Shown: positions 1 to 5,830 of the stretch, piece after piece
Position numbering within the stretch: position 1 is the first letter of the stretch
How the letters are laid out: each line of letters starts with the position of its first letter
Assembly (NCBI GenBank): GCA_009777135.1
Contig: WRMM01000142.1
Coordinates: 1-5,832, forward strand
DNA length: 5,832 bases
Source of the DNA: Candidatus Fibrimonadales bacterium
GTDB lineage: Bacteria; Fibrobacterota; Fibrobacteria; Fibrobacterales; Fibrobacteraceae
Direction: 5' to 3'
Made by a program: the position numbers and the translations under genes
Notes under the pieces: model-generated
The model's input: only the letters and a program-made list of their open reading frames with translations
The model's database searches: none
What the model was told of the DNA's origin: nothing

Positions 1-2
1 CC

Positions 3-419
3 TACGGAAACATTGCTAAAAAACCGCTGAACGAGCAGACTTCGGCTACCTACAATATTTTGCAGGAACTCGAAGGCAAGTATGCTGGTGATGTGGCGGT
101 TGTTGGCATACAGCAGTGGGTGGCGGAACTCAAGGCCAGAAACAACGCTTTCAGTGATTTAGTCAAGGAACGCTTTGACGAGTCTGCGTTGAAAACGGAT
201 ATTGTGCTCAAAGTTGCCCGTGTGGAACTTGACAAAGTATATCGAACAATCGCAGAGCGGATTAACGCATTGGTGATTGTTGAAGGAGCGGCGGCTTATG
301 AAGCTTTTATCAGAACACTTAATGTTATTGTTAAGAAATACACGCCAAAGAAGCGGAAGAAAGGCGGCGAAGTAGAGGAAGAGATTGATGAGAGCGAGGA
401 GGTGGAAAATGAAATTTGA
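3..419 (+). CDS. DUF6261-like protein, C-terminal part (5' end outside window)
   Basis: The frame is open from the first complete codon with no convincing start, so the gene begins upstream; a TTG at 60 is internal. The visible 138 residues read as a mostly helical, soluble protein. The stretch YGNIAKKPLNEQT, then YNILQELEGKYAGDV, then NNAFSDLVKERF and the region around VYRTIAERINALVIVEG resemble the C-terminal half of DUF6261 proteins, a family of unknown function common in Bacteroidota. That assignment is from memory of the family pattern. The last 30 residues change character: a basic patch (KKYTPKKRKK) followed by a very acidic tail (EVEEEIDESEEVENEI). No signal peptide or membrane segment is visible in this part. 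The stop overlaps the start of the next gene by 11 nt, implying co-transcription with it. No catalytic motif can be named. Confidence 0.72.
   Translation, partial: YGNIAKKPLNEQTSATYNILQELEGKYAGDVAVVGIQQWVAELKARNNAFSDLVKERFDESALKTDIVLKVARVELDKVYRTIAERINALVIVEGAAAYEAFIRTLNVIVKKYTPKKRKKGGEVEEEIDESEEVENEI
397..402 (+). promoter_or_regulatory. Ribosome binding site that fixes the start of the TPR-like gene
   Basis: A perfect AGGAGG lies inside the 3' end of the upstream gene, 6 nt before the ATG at 409. The same frame also has a TTG at 385 and an ATG at 388, but both lie before this site, so 409 is the start best supported by the sequence. Confidence 0.75.
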
Positions 420-849
420 CAATAAGAAATTTAGGCAGTTATGGCAGGATTTGCAAACCGAAGAAAAATGCGATGATGTAAAAAAATCTTGCTATAACAA
501 AAATATAAACGATTTGAATGCTGTCGCTAATTTCGGCATAGCTCATCATAAAATCGGATATATTAAGCAAAGCCAAAATAAAGATTGTATAGCCGAATGG
601 CATTTCTGGATGGCAGAGAATTGCTATAATAAGTGTTGCCAATTGCAAGCGAATTTAATTGACATATTGGCCGCTTGCGCAGATGCAAATAGGTGCATGG
701 GTAACTATGACAAGGCGAATGAACATATTAAAAATGTCAAAGATATAGACCCTAATTATTTTAACGACCTTGATGCCATTATAAATAGAACTGATGAGAA
801 AATTAAAAGTTATATAGCAGAAACAATCCATCCAAAGGTTCCCAAATGA
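409..849 (+). CDS. Small cysteine-containing TPR-like hypothetical protein
   Basis: This is a 146-residue protein, apparently cytoplasmic, with no signal peptide or membrane helix. The ATG at 409 is chosen because AGGAGG sits 6 nt upstream. Two helix-turn-helix stretches look like tetratricopeptide repeats. Residues 36-80 are rich in Trp, His and Cys (AEWHFWMAENCYNKCC). Residues 83-118 are more typical, ending in the TPR-like pattern A-x-x-x-x-G-x-Y-D-x-A followed by I-D-P-N-Y. There are eight cysteines (21, 28, 60, 72, 76, 77, 90, 96), unusually many for a small cytoplasmic protein, but I see no regular zinc-binding spacing. The coding sequence is visibly more AT-rich than the gene before it. 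It overlaps the upstream gene by 11 nt and the downstream surface protein by 4 nt (ATGA), so it is probably translated with both. A chaperone or scaffold role for a neighbour would fit TPRs but is inference only. I do not recognise the family. Confidence 0.75.
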   Translation: MKFDNKKFRQLWQDLQTEEKCDDVKKSCYNKNINDLNAVANFGIAHHKIGYIKQSQNKDCIAEWHFWMAENCYNKCCQLQANLIDILAACADANRCMGNYDKANEHIKNVKDIDPNYFNDLDAIINRTDEKIKSYIAETIHPKVPK

Positions 850-3569
850 AAAAACTCTCTCTCCTCCTCGCTTTCCTCTCAGCCTTCTTGTTTGCTCAAA
901 CAAACTACGATTGGTACAACGATCCAAACGCTCCCATTTATGAGATTTCCTCAGCGGAACAATTGCGAGCGCTCGCTGTTTTGGTTAATCAATCTACGCC
1001 AGTTTCTTTTAGCGGCAGAACGATTAAGCTTACGAGCGATATTGTTTTGAGCGGAAATTGGATTCCAATAGCTAATGACGAAACTCGTCCTTTTCAAGGA
1101 ATTTTTGACGGACAGGGCTATACTGTTTCGGAGTTATCGGTAAGTGGCGGAAATTATGCTGGCTTGTTTGGTTATGTTGATATTGGCGGACAGATAAAGA
1201 ATTTGAATGTTGTTGCTGGGGTAATTAGAACAACGGCTATAATGGGAACTAACTATGCTGGCGGTTTGGTTGCATATTATAATTCTACGCAACCGATAGA
1301 AAATTGCAGCGTTCAAGCTGGCTCAATAATTGCAGCACGTTCTACTGGAAATGCTAGTAGCCAACATTCCGTTTATGCTGGCGGTTTGGTGGGCTGGGCA
1401 AATGCGGAGCTCGAAATTTCAAACAGCTATGTCAAAGCGGCGGTTTCTGCTGATATTACTGCTTTTAATGCTAGTGGTAATTTTCATTATTCTGCGTCTG
1501 GTGGTTTGGTTGGCAGAGCAAATGCGGAGCTCACCATTAGAAGCAGCTATGCAAGCGGAGATATTTCTGCTACTGCCGCCAATAATACTTCCAGTAATAC
1601 TTATAATAGTTATTCTGGCGGTTTGGTAGGTTTTGTAAGCACAGTTATTATTTCCAACAGTTATACAAACGGAAATGTTTCTAGTAGCGCTAAGAATAAT
1701 AGTATTTCAGGTGGTTTAGCAGGCTCTGGTACGGCTACCATTTCCAACAGCTACGCAAGCGGAAATGTTTTGGCTAGTGCTACTAATGAGTCTGGTCGGT
1801 CTGGTGGTTTAGTAGGCTCTGGTACAGCTACCATTTCCAACAGCTACGCAAGCGGAAACATTTCCGCTAGTACAGCTAGATCTAATAGTAGCAACGATAT
1901 TTATAATAGTCGTTCAGGTGGTTTGATAGGCGATGCATTAAACACAACCTCTATCAGAAATAGCTATGCAAGCGGAAATGTTTCAGCTACCGCTGCTAAC
2001 GATAATAGTTATTCTGGCGGTTTGGTTGGTTATGCTAATGGCACAACATCTATCAGCAACAGCTACGCAAGTGGAACAATAGGTACCGCCGATACCAAAA
2101 TAGTAGGCGGTATTTTTGGCAGGTATGTAAATGGAACAAATATTTCCGTATATTACAGGGCAGAAAGCGCAAACCAACCAGCAGGTGAAGGCTCTGCGGC
2201 TGGAATCACTGCAATTGTTGATGTAAATATGAAGAAAAAGGCATTCTTTGCTAATTGGGACTTTAAAGGTATTTGGGGCATTGAAGAAGATGTTAGTTAT
2301 CCATATCTAAAAACTTACATTCCTCTCAGAGATGTTGAAGCGGAATATATCCACGACCAAACCTACACAGGAACTCAAATAACGCCCGAACCAGCAATAA
2401 GACTAAATGAAACGACAATTTTAACCAAAGATATAGATTACAAATTAAGCTACGGCGAAAACACCAACGCTGGCAATGGCACAATAACCATAACAGGACT
2501 GGGCGATTATAGCACCTTATTAGAAAACATAACTTTCAATATCATTCCCAAAACAATAACCATAACCTATGCCGAAGCACAAAACAAAACCTACGATGGC
2601 ACAACGGCAGCAACAATAACAGGAACATTGGATGGCGTGGTCGCGGGAAATAGCGTTTTTATTGGCACAGGCACATTTGCGAACAAAGATGCAGCAAATG
2701 GAATACAAGTTTCCGATGTAAAATTAACAGGTACACACGCAAACAACTACGTTCTAACTCAGCCCTTAGGCTTAACCGCAAACATAACACGAAAAGCCCT
2801 TGCAGTTACGCTTGAACCAAAAAGCATAAAAATAAACATTTCAGACAACTTGCCGAACTTCCAAGATATGCTTATATACAATGGATTCGAAGGTAGCGAT
2901 ACTAAAGCGGTTATCACAGGAACAACCTACTTTAACCACTCATACACTAAAGACACTTCCCCAGCAGGAATTTACCCCATAACCCTAAGCGGTTTGTTAA
3001 CCGCAACAAACTATAGCATTAGCTACGACAACACAAGTCTGTTTCTAGAAGTAATCGGCAGTTCAACCGCATCATCCAGCAGCAGTGCTATAACCCCAAG
3101 CAGCAGTTCCGTAACACCGTCATCGTCGAGCATAGCGTTAAGCAGCAGCAGTGCCATAACGCCAAGTAGCAGTTCCGTAATGCCGTCATCTTCGAGTGTA
3201 GCATTGAGTAGCAGTAGCACCATAACGTCAAGCAGCAGTTCCGTAACGCCATCATCGTCAAGCGTAGCGTTGAGTAGCAGCAGTAGTAGCATCATAACGC
3301 CATCCAGCAGTTCCGCAGGCAACACCCCAATCCTTCTGCCGCAAATTGCAACCAGCAACCACGTTGCACAAACCAAAAACGGCATAAACCTGTCTGCAAC
3401 AACAGATGCAACCATTGCCGTTTACAATTTAAATGGTACGCTTGTCAGCAAGCAGAATTACGCCAGCGGAGTTTACAACGTATCGTTTGGGCATTTGCCA
3501 AAGGGTATGTATATTGTGAAAACAACGTTTGGCACCAACGCACAGACATTGCGTGTGGTGGTGCGGTAA
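846..3569 (+). CDS. Secreted GLUG/YDG-repeat surface protein with poly-Ser linker and T9SS-like C-terminal domain
   Basis: A 907-residue exported, probably cell-surface protein. Residues 1-17 are a signal peptide (MKK, hydrophobic core, likely cleavage after LFA). Residues 30-110 match the usual lead-in of GLUG proteins (SSAEQLRAL, TIKLTSDI, FDGQGYTVSEL). Residues 104-427 carry about ten GLUG-type repeats (Y-S/A-G-G-L-V-G), many followed by ISNSYASGN, which should form a beta-helix. Residues 500-566 hold a Tyr-Thr-Gly beta-sandwich repeat, 568-648 a YDG domain (KTYDGTTAATI, Y at 583), and 649-737 an MBG-like domain. A Ser/Thr/Pro linker spans about 739-823. Residues 845-907 (AVYNLNGTLVS, LPKGMYIVKT, final RVVVR) resemble a type IX secretion sorting domain. 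The pattern suggests an adhesin or surface-layer protein; no catalytic domain is seen. The ATG overlaps the preceding stop (ATGA), with a weak AAAGG at 834-838. A terminator follows 24 nt after the stop. Family labels are from pattern recognition. Confidence 0.9.
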   Translation: MKKLSLLLAFLSAFLFAQTNYDWYNDPNAPIYEISSAEQLRALAVLVNQSTPVSFSGRTIKLTSDIVLSGNWIPIANDETRPFQGIFDGQGYTVSELSVSGGNYAGLFGYVDIGGQIKNLNVVAGVIRTTAIMGTNYAGGLVAYYNSTQPIENCSVQAGSIIAARSTGNASSQHSVYAGGLVGWANAELEISNSYVKAAVSADITAFNASGNFHYSASGGLVGRANAELTIRSSYASGDISATAANNTSSNTYNSYSGGLVGFVSTVIISNSYTNGNVSSSAKNNSISGGLAGSGTATISNSYASGNVLASATNESGRSGGLVGSGTATISNSYASGNISASTARSNSSNDIYNSRSGGLIGDALNTTSIRNSYASGNVSATAANDNSYSGGLVGYANGTTSISNSYASGTIGTADTKIVGGIFGRYVNGTNISVYYRAESANQPAGEGSAAGITAIVDVNMKKKAFFANWDFKGIWGIEEDVSYPYLKTYIPLRDVEAEYIHDQTYTGTQITPEPAIRLNETTILTKDIDYKLSYGENTNAGNGTITITGLGDYSTLLENITFNIIPKTITITYAEAQNKTYDGTTAATITGTLDGVVAGNSVFIGTGTFANKDAANGIQVSDVKLTGTHANNYVLTQPLGLTANITRKALAVTLEPKSIKINISDNLPNFQDMLIYNGFEGSDTKAVITGTTYFNHSYTKDTSPAGIYPITLSGLLTATNYSISYDNTSLFLEVIGSSTASSSSSAITPSSSSVTPSSSSIALSSSSAITPSSSSVMPSSSSVALSSSSTITSSSSSVTPSSSSVALSSSSSSIITPSSSSAGNTPILLPQIATSNHVAQTKNGINLSATTDATIAVYNLNGTLVSKQNYASGVYNVSFGHLPKGMYIVKTTFGTNAQTLRVVVR
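1710..1858 (+). repeat. Two near-identical 56-bp direct repeats inside the GLUG region
   Basis: Positions 1710-1765 and 1803-1858 agree at 54 of 56 bases; the differences are C/T in a Gly-Gly-Leu-Ala/Val codon and a silent G/A in a Thr codon. They are 93 bp apart (31 codons), so gain or loss of a unit would keep the frame. Each copy encodes GGL(A/V)GSGTATISNSYASGN. Neighbouring GLUG units are much more diverged at the DNA level, so this pair looks like a recent duplication. Confidence 0.85.
3087..3314 (+). repeat. In-frame 66-bp tandem repeat encoding the poly-Ser linker
   Basis: The linker DNA is a tandem repeat of 22 codons. Units run 3087-3152, 3153-3218 and 3219-3290 (the last 6 bp longer), followed by a partial unit 3291-3314. 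Each unit encodes three blocks of the type AITPSSSS, VTPSSSS, VALSSSS. Serine is written with both AGC/AGT and TCN codons, and the codon order is kept between units, which indicates duplication of DNA blocks. The product is a flexible linker between the beta domains and the C-terminal sorting domain. Confidence 0.88.
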
Positions 3570-3592
3570 CGCAACGCCTACGCAACTAACGC

Positions 3593-3626
3593 AAAAAGCA
3601 AGCCCCCACAGGGGCTTGCTTTTTTT
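3593..3626 (+). terminator. Rho-independent terminator, possibly bidirectional
   Basis: An 11-bp perfect stem (AAGCAAGCCCC at 3596-3606 with GGGGCTTGCTT at 3611-3621) has a 4-nt loop (CACA), and a run of seven T starts at 3620. It begins 24 nt after the stop of the surface protein. The left arm is preceded by further A residues (3593-3595), so the minus strand also reads stem then T run. It can therefore serve the convergent gene ending at 3638 too. Confidence 0.93.
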
Positions 3627-3637
3627 AATATTTTAAA

Positions 3638-4012
3638 TTAATATTGAGATATAAAATTTACCACTAAACTGCACATTATTTCTTTTTCCTGCGGTTTGCT
3701 TAAAGCAATCATCAATGTAGTTGCAGCCAAAGCATTGTTGTCTATCAATAACTGCCCCTTTTTATTCCTCAAAGCCTTATTCTTGTCTAAAAAATACACA
3801 AACAATGCCGCCGCTATTCTCTTGTTCCCATCAGTAAAAGAATGATTTTTTACAATCAAATAAAGCAAGTTTGCAGCCTTATCTTGAATGCTTGGATACA
3901 ATTCTCTTCCCTCAAAAGTTTGATAAATAGCTCCTAATGAACCTTTGAATGAATCGTCTTTTTCAAATCCGAACAAAGAACTTTCTTTGCCGAACTTCAT
4001 AGAATCAATCAA
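3638..4012 (-). CDS. Fic/Doc-family domain protein (C-terminal fragment of RhuM-Fic)
   Basis: Fic/Doc proteins transfer AMP or phosphate groups to target proteins through a loop with the pattern HxFx(D/E)GNxR. Here HSFTDGNKR lies at residues 57-65, counted from TTG 4012, with the catalytic His at 57 and a Doc-like GNKR ending. The flanks also fit the family: SSLFGFEKDDSFKG, then GAIYQTFEGRELYPSIQDKAANLLYLIVKN before the motif, and IAAALFVYFLDKN after it. Family-like sequence extends upstream of the TTG to about 4057 (KWQLSYKEARKLID), so neither TTG 4012 nor the internal ATG at 4000 looks like a native start. The active-site motif is intact, so a coupled translation product could still fold, but the RhuM half is out of frame. 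No antitoxin gene is evident next to it. Confidence 0.8.
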   Translation of the reverse strand: MIDSMKFGKESSLFGFEKDDSFKGSLGAIYQTFEGRELYPSIQDKAANLLYLIVKNHSFTDGNKRIAAALFVYFLDKNKALRNKKGQLLIDNNALAATTLMIALSKPQEKEIMCSLVVNFISQY

Positions 4013-4317
4013 TTTCCTCGCCTCTTTATACGAAAGCTGCCACTTGCCTTTATTCTTGCTATAACATCCAAACTGTAAAATGCAACAGGCTTATCGGAAT
4101 TTGCAATGTGCAAAAATTGCACATTGCTTTTTTTGTCTATTTCTCCATTAGATATAATTTTGTTTATATGTTTAGTTATGCCGGATCGATCAATACCAAA
4201 AATATCAGCAATTTGCTTATGAGTTGCCCAAACAGTTTCATTGCGGAAATCGGCATTTAGCTTTACTTCGCCGCTTTTTCCATTGTAGATTACAATTTCT
4301 TGCCGTATTGTTTGCAT
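4009..4317 (-). CDS. RhuM-family N-terminal fragment (DNA-binding part)
   Basis: The 102-residue ORF starts at ATG 4317. Residues 7-86 (EIVIYNGKSGEVKLNADF, ETVWATHKQIADIFGIDRS, ITKHINKIISNGEID, NVQFLHIANSDKPVAFYSLDVI) match the start of RhuM virulence-associated proteins, including a helix-turn-helix-like segment at about 31-54. Residues 87-102 (ARIKASGSFRIKRRGN) do not continue the family and look like out-of-frame reading of the Fic coding strand. The ORF ends inside the start of the Fic ORF, overlapping it by 4 nt (TTGA). No good Shine-Dalgarno sequence precedes the ATG. On its own it would be at most a truncated DNA-binding domain; I read it as the 5' part of a broken gene. Confidence 0.75.
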   Translation of the reverse strand: MQTIRQEIVIYNGKSGEVKLNADFRNETVWATHKQIADIFGIDRSGITKHINKIISNGEIDKKSNVQFLHIANSDKPVAFYSLDVIARIKASGSFRIKRRGN

Positions 4318-4362
4318 AAGAACGGAATATAGAAAATCGCCACGATATTCTGCACAGGCACT

Positions 4363-4412
4363 CCGTCTCTGACGGGAATGCTTCCCAAACTAATGCTAGC
4401 CGTGAGGCTAGC
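4363..4412. repeat. Cluster of short perfect hairpins upstream of the RhuM fragment
   Basis: Three small inverted repeats are packed here: CCGTC/GACGG (4363-4367 with 4371-4375), GGGAA/TTCCC (4374-4378 with 4382-4386, sharing two bases with the first), and GCTAGCC/GGCTAGC with a GTGA loop (4395-4401 with 4406-4412). A fourth, CGAAA/TTTCG, lies at 4465-4477. None is followed by a T run on either strand, so they are not ordinary terminators. They could be a palindromic repeat element, an RNA structure or a mobile-element remnant. The rest of 4318-4568 shows no gene with a credible start. Confidence 0.45.
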
Positions 4413-4568
4413 TCCATTCAAGCACCGCAAACAAAAGCCAGACACGCCCCATTAAGGTTCCGCCCGAAAATCTTTCGCCCATTCGCAACGAATTGCAACA
4501 TCGCAATGAATATTTACCGTATTTTGCCAAAAAATCAGGTATATAGCCAAAATTTAGATGCGTTTGCT

Positions 4569-5210
4569 CTAGGAACATGGAACAAGCGACCCATCAAGAT
4601 GGGACACAAGGAGCTTGAAAATATCCTCTTGCGGACTAACAGCGTTAAGTAAAACGCAGCTTTCTGGATTTTCCTTTGCTATTGTTCTGTAGCCCTCAGC
4701 AACCCGCTCAAAAAATTCATTTTTCTCCAGTTCAATGCGGTCTTGCCCGCTTCTGGCTCCATCGCCCGCCTGCCTTTTGCGGCTTAGCGAAACCGGCAAA
4801 TCCAAAATAAATGTTTTGTTCGGAAAATAATCTCCGCAAGTTATGCTGAGCAGATTTTTTATCATGCCGATATCCAATCCTCTGCCATAACCCTGATATG
4901 CAAGCGTGCTGTAAGCAAAGCGGTCTGCAAGCACTGCAACGCCTTTTTCCAAAGCCGGCTTTATTACCTCGTGTATCAGCTGCGAACGTGCTGCATTGTA
5001 TAAAAGCAGCTCGGTGATATTGTTCATTTTGCCTTTGTGCGCAGGGTTCAGCAAAATGTCTCGCACATTTTCAGAAATCTCCGTTCCGCCTGGTTCTCTT
5101 ATTTTCAAAACCTCAAAACCTTTGCTTTTAAACAAATTCTCCAGCGCCGTAATCTGCGTGCTTTTTCCCGAACCATCTATGCCTTCAAGGCAAATAAAAT
5201 TTTTAAACAC
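4569..5210 (-). CDS. tmk: Thymidylate kinase (dTMP kinase)
   Basis: Cytoplasmic enzyme converting dTMP and ATP to dTDP and ADP, essential for dTTP supply. The 213 residues are the normal family length. Motifs in order: P-loop EGIDGSGKST at 9-18; REPGGT at 38-43; the substrate-binding region LLLYNAARSQ at 68-77; the diagnostic DRF at 96-98 followed by YSTLAYQGYGRG to 111; the lid region RKRQAGDGARSGQDRIE at 144-160, with several Arg and the usual DR-x-E. The start is GTG at 5210, inside the end of the upstream pseudouridine synthase gene (8-nt overlap). There is no strong Shine-Dalgarno sequence, so translational coupling is likely. The 3' end has no obvious hairpin terminator before the hairpin region near 4400. 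Nothing looks broken. Confidence 0.96.
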   Translation of the reverse strand: MFKNFICLEGIDGSGKSTQITALENLFKSKGFEVLKIREPGGTEISENVRDILLNPAHKGKMNNITELLLYNAARSQLIHEVIKPALEKGVAVLADRFAYSTLAYQGYGRGLDIGMIKNLLSITCGDYFPNKTFILDLPVSLSRKRQAGDGARSGQDRIELEKNEFFERVAEGYRTIAKENPESCVLLNAVSPQEDIFKLLVSHLDGSLVPCS

Positions 5211-5727
5211 AAGGGGAATTTAGTAAATATTCCCACTCCCCAGCTTTCAATTCCCCCAACTCATAATCGCCTACTTTGCTTCTGTGCAAAGCGGTAACCT
5301 TATTGCCTACCACAGCGAACATTCGCTTTACTTGATGATAAACCCCGCTTTTTATTGAGATTTCTGCTATATTATCGGCTATGAGCTTTAATTCCTGCGC
5401 TACGCTGGGGCGTCTTTCGTTGCGAAGCTGAATGCCAGCCAAGAGTTTTTTTTGCATTTCTTCGGTCAAAGGTTCGGCAAGCGTTGCAACGTATGTTTTT
5501 GCTATTCCTTTTTTGGGATGCTCTATATTGTGTATGAATTGCCCATCGTTAGAAAGCAAAAGCAAGCCTGTGGTATCGTGGTCTAAGCGGCCTGCGCATT
5601 GCAAGCCTTTTTTTACAAGTTCTGGCGGGAACAATGCAAATACGGATTCATGGCTCGTAGGCTTATGGCTGCATTCATAGCCATGCGGTTTGTTGAGCTT
5701 GATGTAGATTTTATTCTCAATTCTCAA
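5203..5727 (-). CDS. RsuA-type 16S rRNA pseudouridine synthase without an S4 domain
   Basis: Enzymes of this family isomerise a specific uridine in rRNA; the closest pattern is RsuA, which makes pseudouridine 516 in 16S rRNA. The 174-residue product opens directly into the catalytic domain (IKLNKPHGYECSHK at 9-22). The signature AGRLDHDTTGLLLLSNDG is at 45-62 with the expected catalytic Asp at 49. KTY is at 77-79, and the RsuA-like GVYHQVKRMFAVVGNKVTALHR spans 128-149, followed by GELKAGEWEYL. E. coli RsuA is about 231 residues with an N-terminal S4 RNA-binding domain; here that domain is absent and an in-frame TAA at 5731-5733 leaves no room for it. The only useful start is TTG at 5727, overlapping the upstream gene by 11 nt, with a weak GAG 8 nt before it. 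RluB, RluE or RluF-type specificity cannot be excluded, so no symbol is given. Confidence 0.9.
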   Translation of the reverse strand: MRIENKIYIKLNKPHGYECSHKPTSHESVFALFPPELVKKGLQCAGRLDHDTTGLLLLSNDGQFIHNIEHPKKGIAKTYVATLAEPLTEEMQKKLLAGIQLRNERRPSVAQELKLIADNIAEISIKSGVYHQVKRMFAVVGNKVTALHRSKVGDYELGELKAGEWEYLLNSPCV

Positions 5728-5830
5728 TTTTTATTCTCGGGCTTGCAATCCTCAACGTGGCGTCCCATTCCTGCTTTATGCCCTCATATTCGCTGGGATC
5801 TGCGAAAACAGCGTCTGCTACCCATTCCAA
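5717..5830 (-). CDS. C-terminal end of an unidentified protein (5' end outside window)
   Basis: On the minus strand one frame is open from the window edge to a TGA at 5717-5719, giving 37 residues. They begin LEWVADAVFADPSEYEGIKQ and end LRIASPRIKIEN. The other two frames hit stops quickly. The product end is hydrophilic, with a Trp-containing helix-like stretch, and I do not recognise the family. Its stop lies 11 nt inside the pseudouridine synthase ORF, consistent with the first visible member of a compact operon leading to tmk. Confidence 0.6.
   Translation of the reverse strand: MEWVADAVFADPSEYEGIKQEWDATLRIASPRIKIEN

Larger units (their letters stand above)
3638..4317 (-). pseudogene. 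Broken RhuM/Fic toxin-like gene (internal deletion plus frame change)
   Basis: The two ORFs here appear to be the ends of one gene. Bacteroidota and relatives commonly encode a single protein of roughly 330 residues with a RhuM DNA-binding N-terminus and a Fic/Doc C-terminus. Here the RhuM frame follows the family up to FYSLDVI (ending near 4060), then runs into unrelated residues and stops at 4009. The Fic frame becomes family-like at about 4057 (KNKGKWQLSYKEARKLID) with no stop until upstream of that point. The expected segment after SLDVI (the GYR-type region and the linker, about 100 residues by my recollection) is absent. An internal deletion that also shifted the frame explains this best. 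Lack of a clear RBS and the hairpin cluster just upstream fit a decaying gene. Two separately working genes are possible but less likely. Confidence 0.72.

Noticed and set aside
1330..1629. A 99-codon plus-strand frame inside the GLUG region
   Set aside because: It is a frame-shifted reading of the repeat units within the well-supported surface-protein gene; its hydrophobic character comes from the T-rich DNA.
3087..3314. Possible CRISPR-like array because of regular repeats
   Set aside because: The repeats are contiguous, in frame and encode Ser-rich linker blocks; there are no unique spacers or cas genes.
3023..3415. A 130-codon open frame on the minus strand across the Ser linker
   Set aside because: It is the antisense shadow of the tandem serine repeat; the Leu/Asp-rich low-complexity product simply mirrors the repeat, and no RBS or family pattern supports it.
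3638..4317. A two-gene toxin-antitoxin pair (RhuM fragment as antitoxin, Fic as toxin)
   Set aside because: Both halves match the two ends of a known single fusion protein, the RhuM half ends in out-of-frame residues, and there is no Fic-inhibitory motif or separate antitoxin start; a broken gene is the simpler reading.
4395..4412. The GCTAGCC/GGCTAGC hairpin as the terminator of tmk
   Set aside because: No T run follows the stem on the minus strand and it lies about 150 nt beyond the tmk stop.
4996..5297. Plus-strand open frames opposite tmk and the pseudouridine synthase gene
   Set aside because: They lie antisense to two genes with clear family motifs and have no recognisable domain or RBS.
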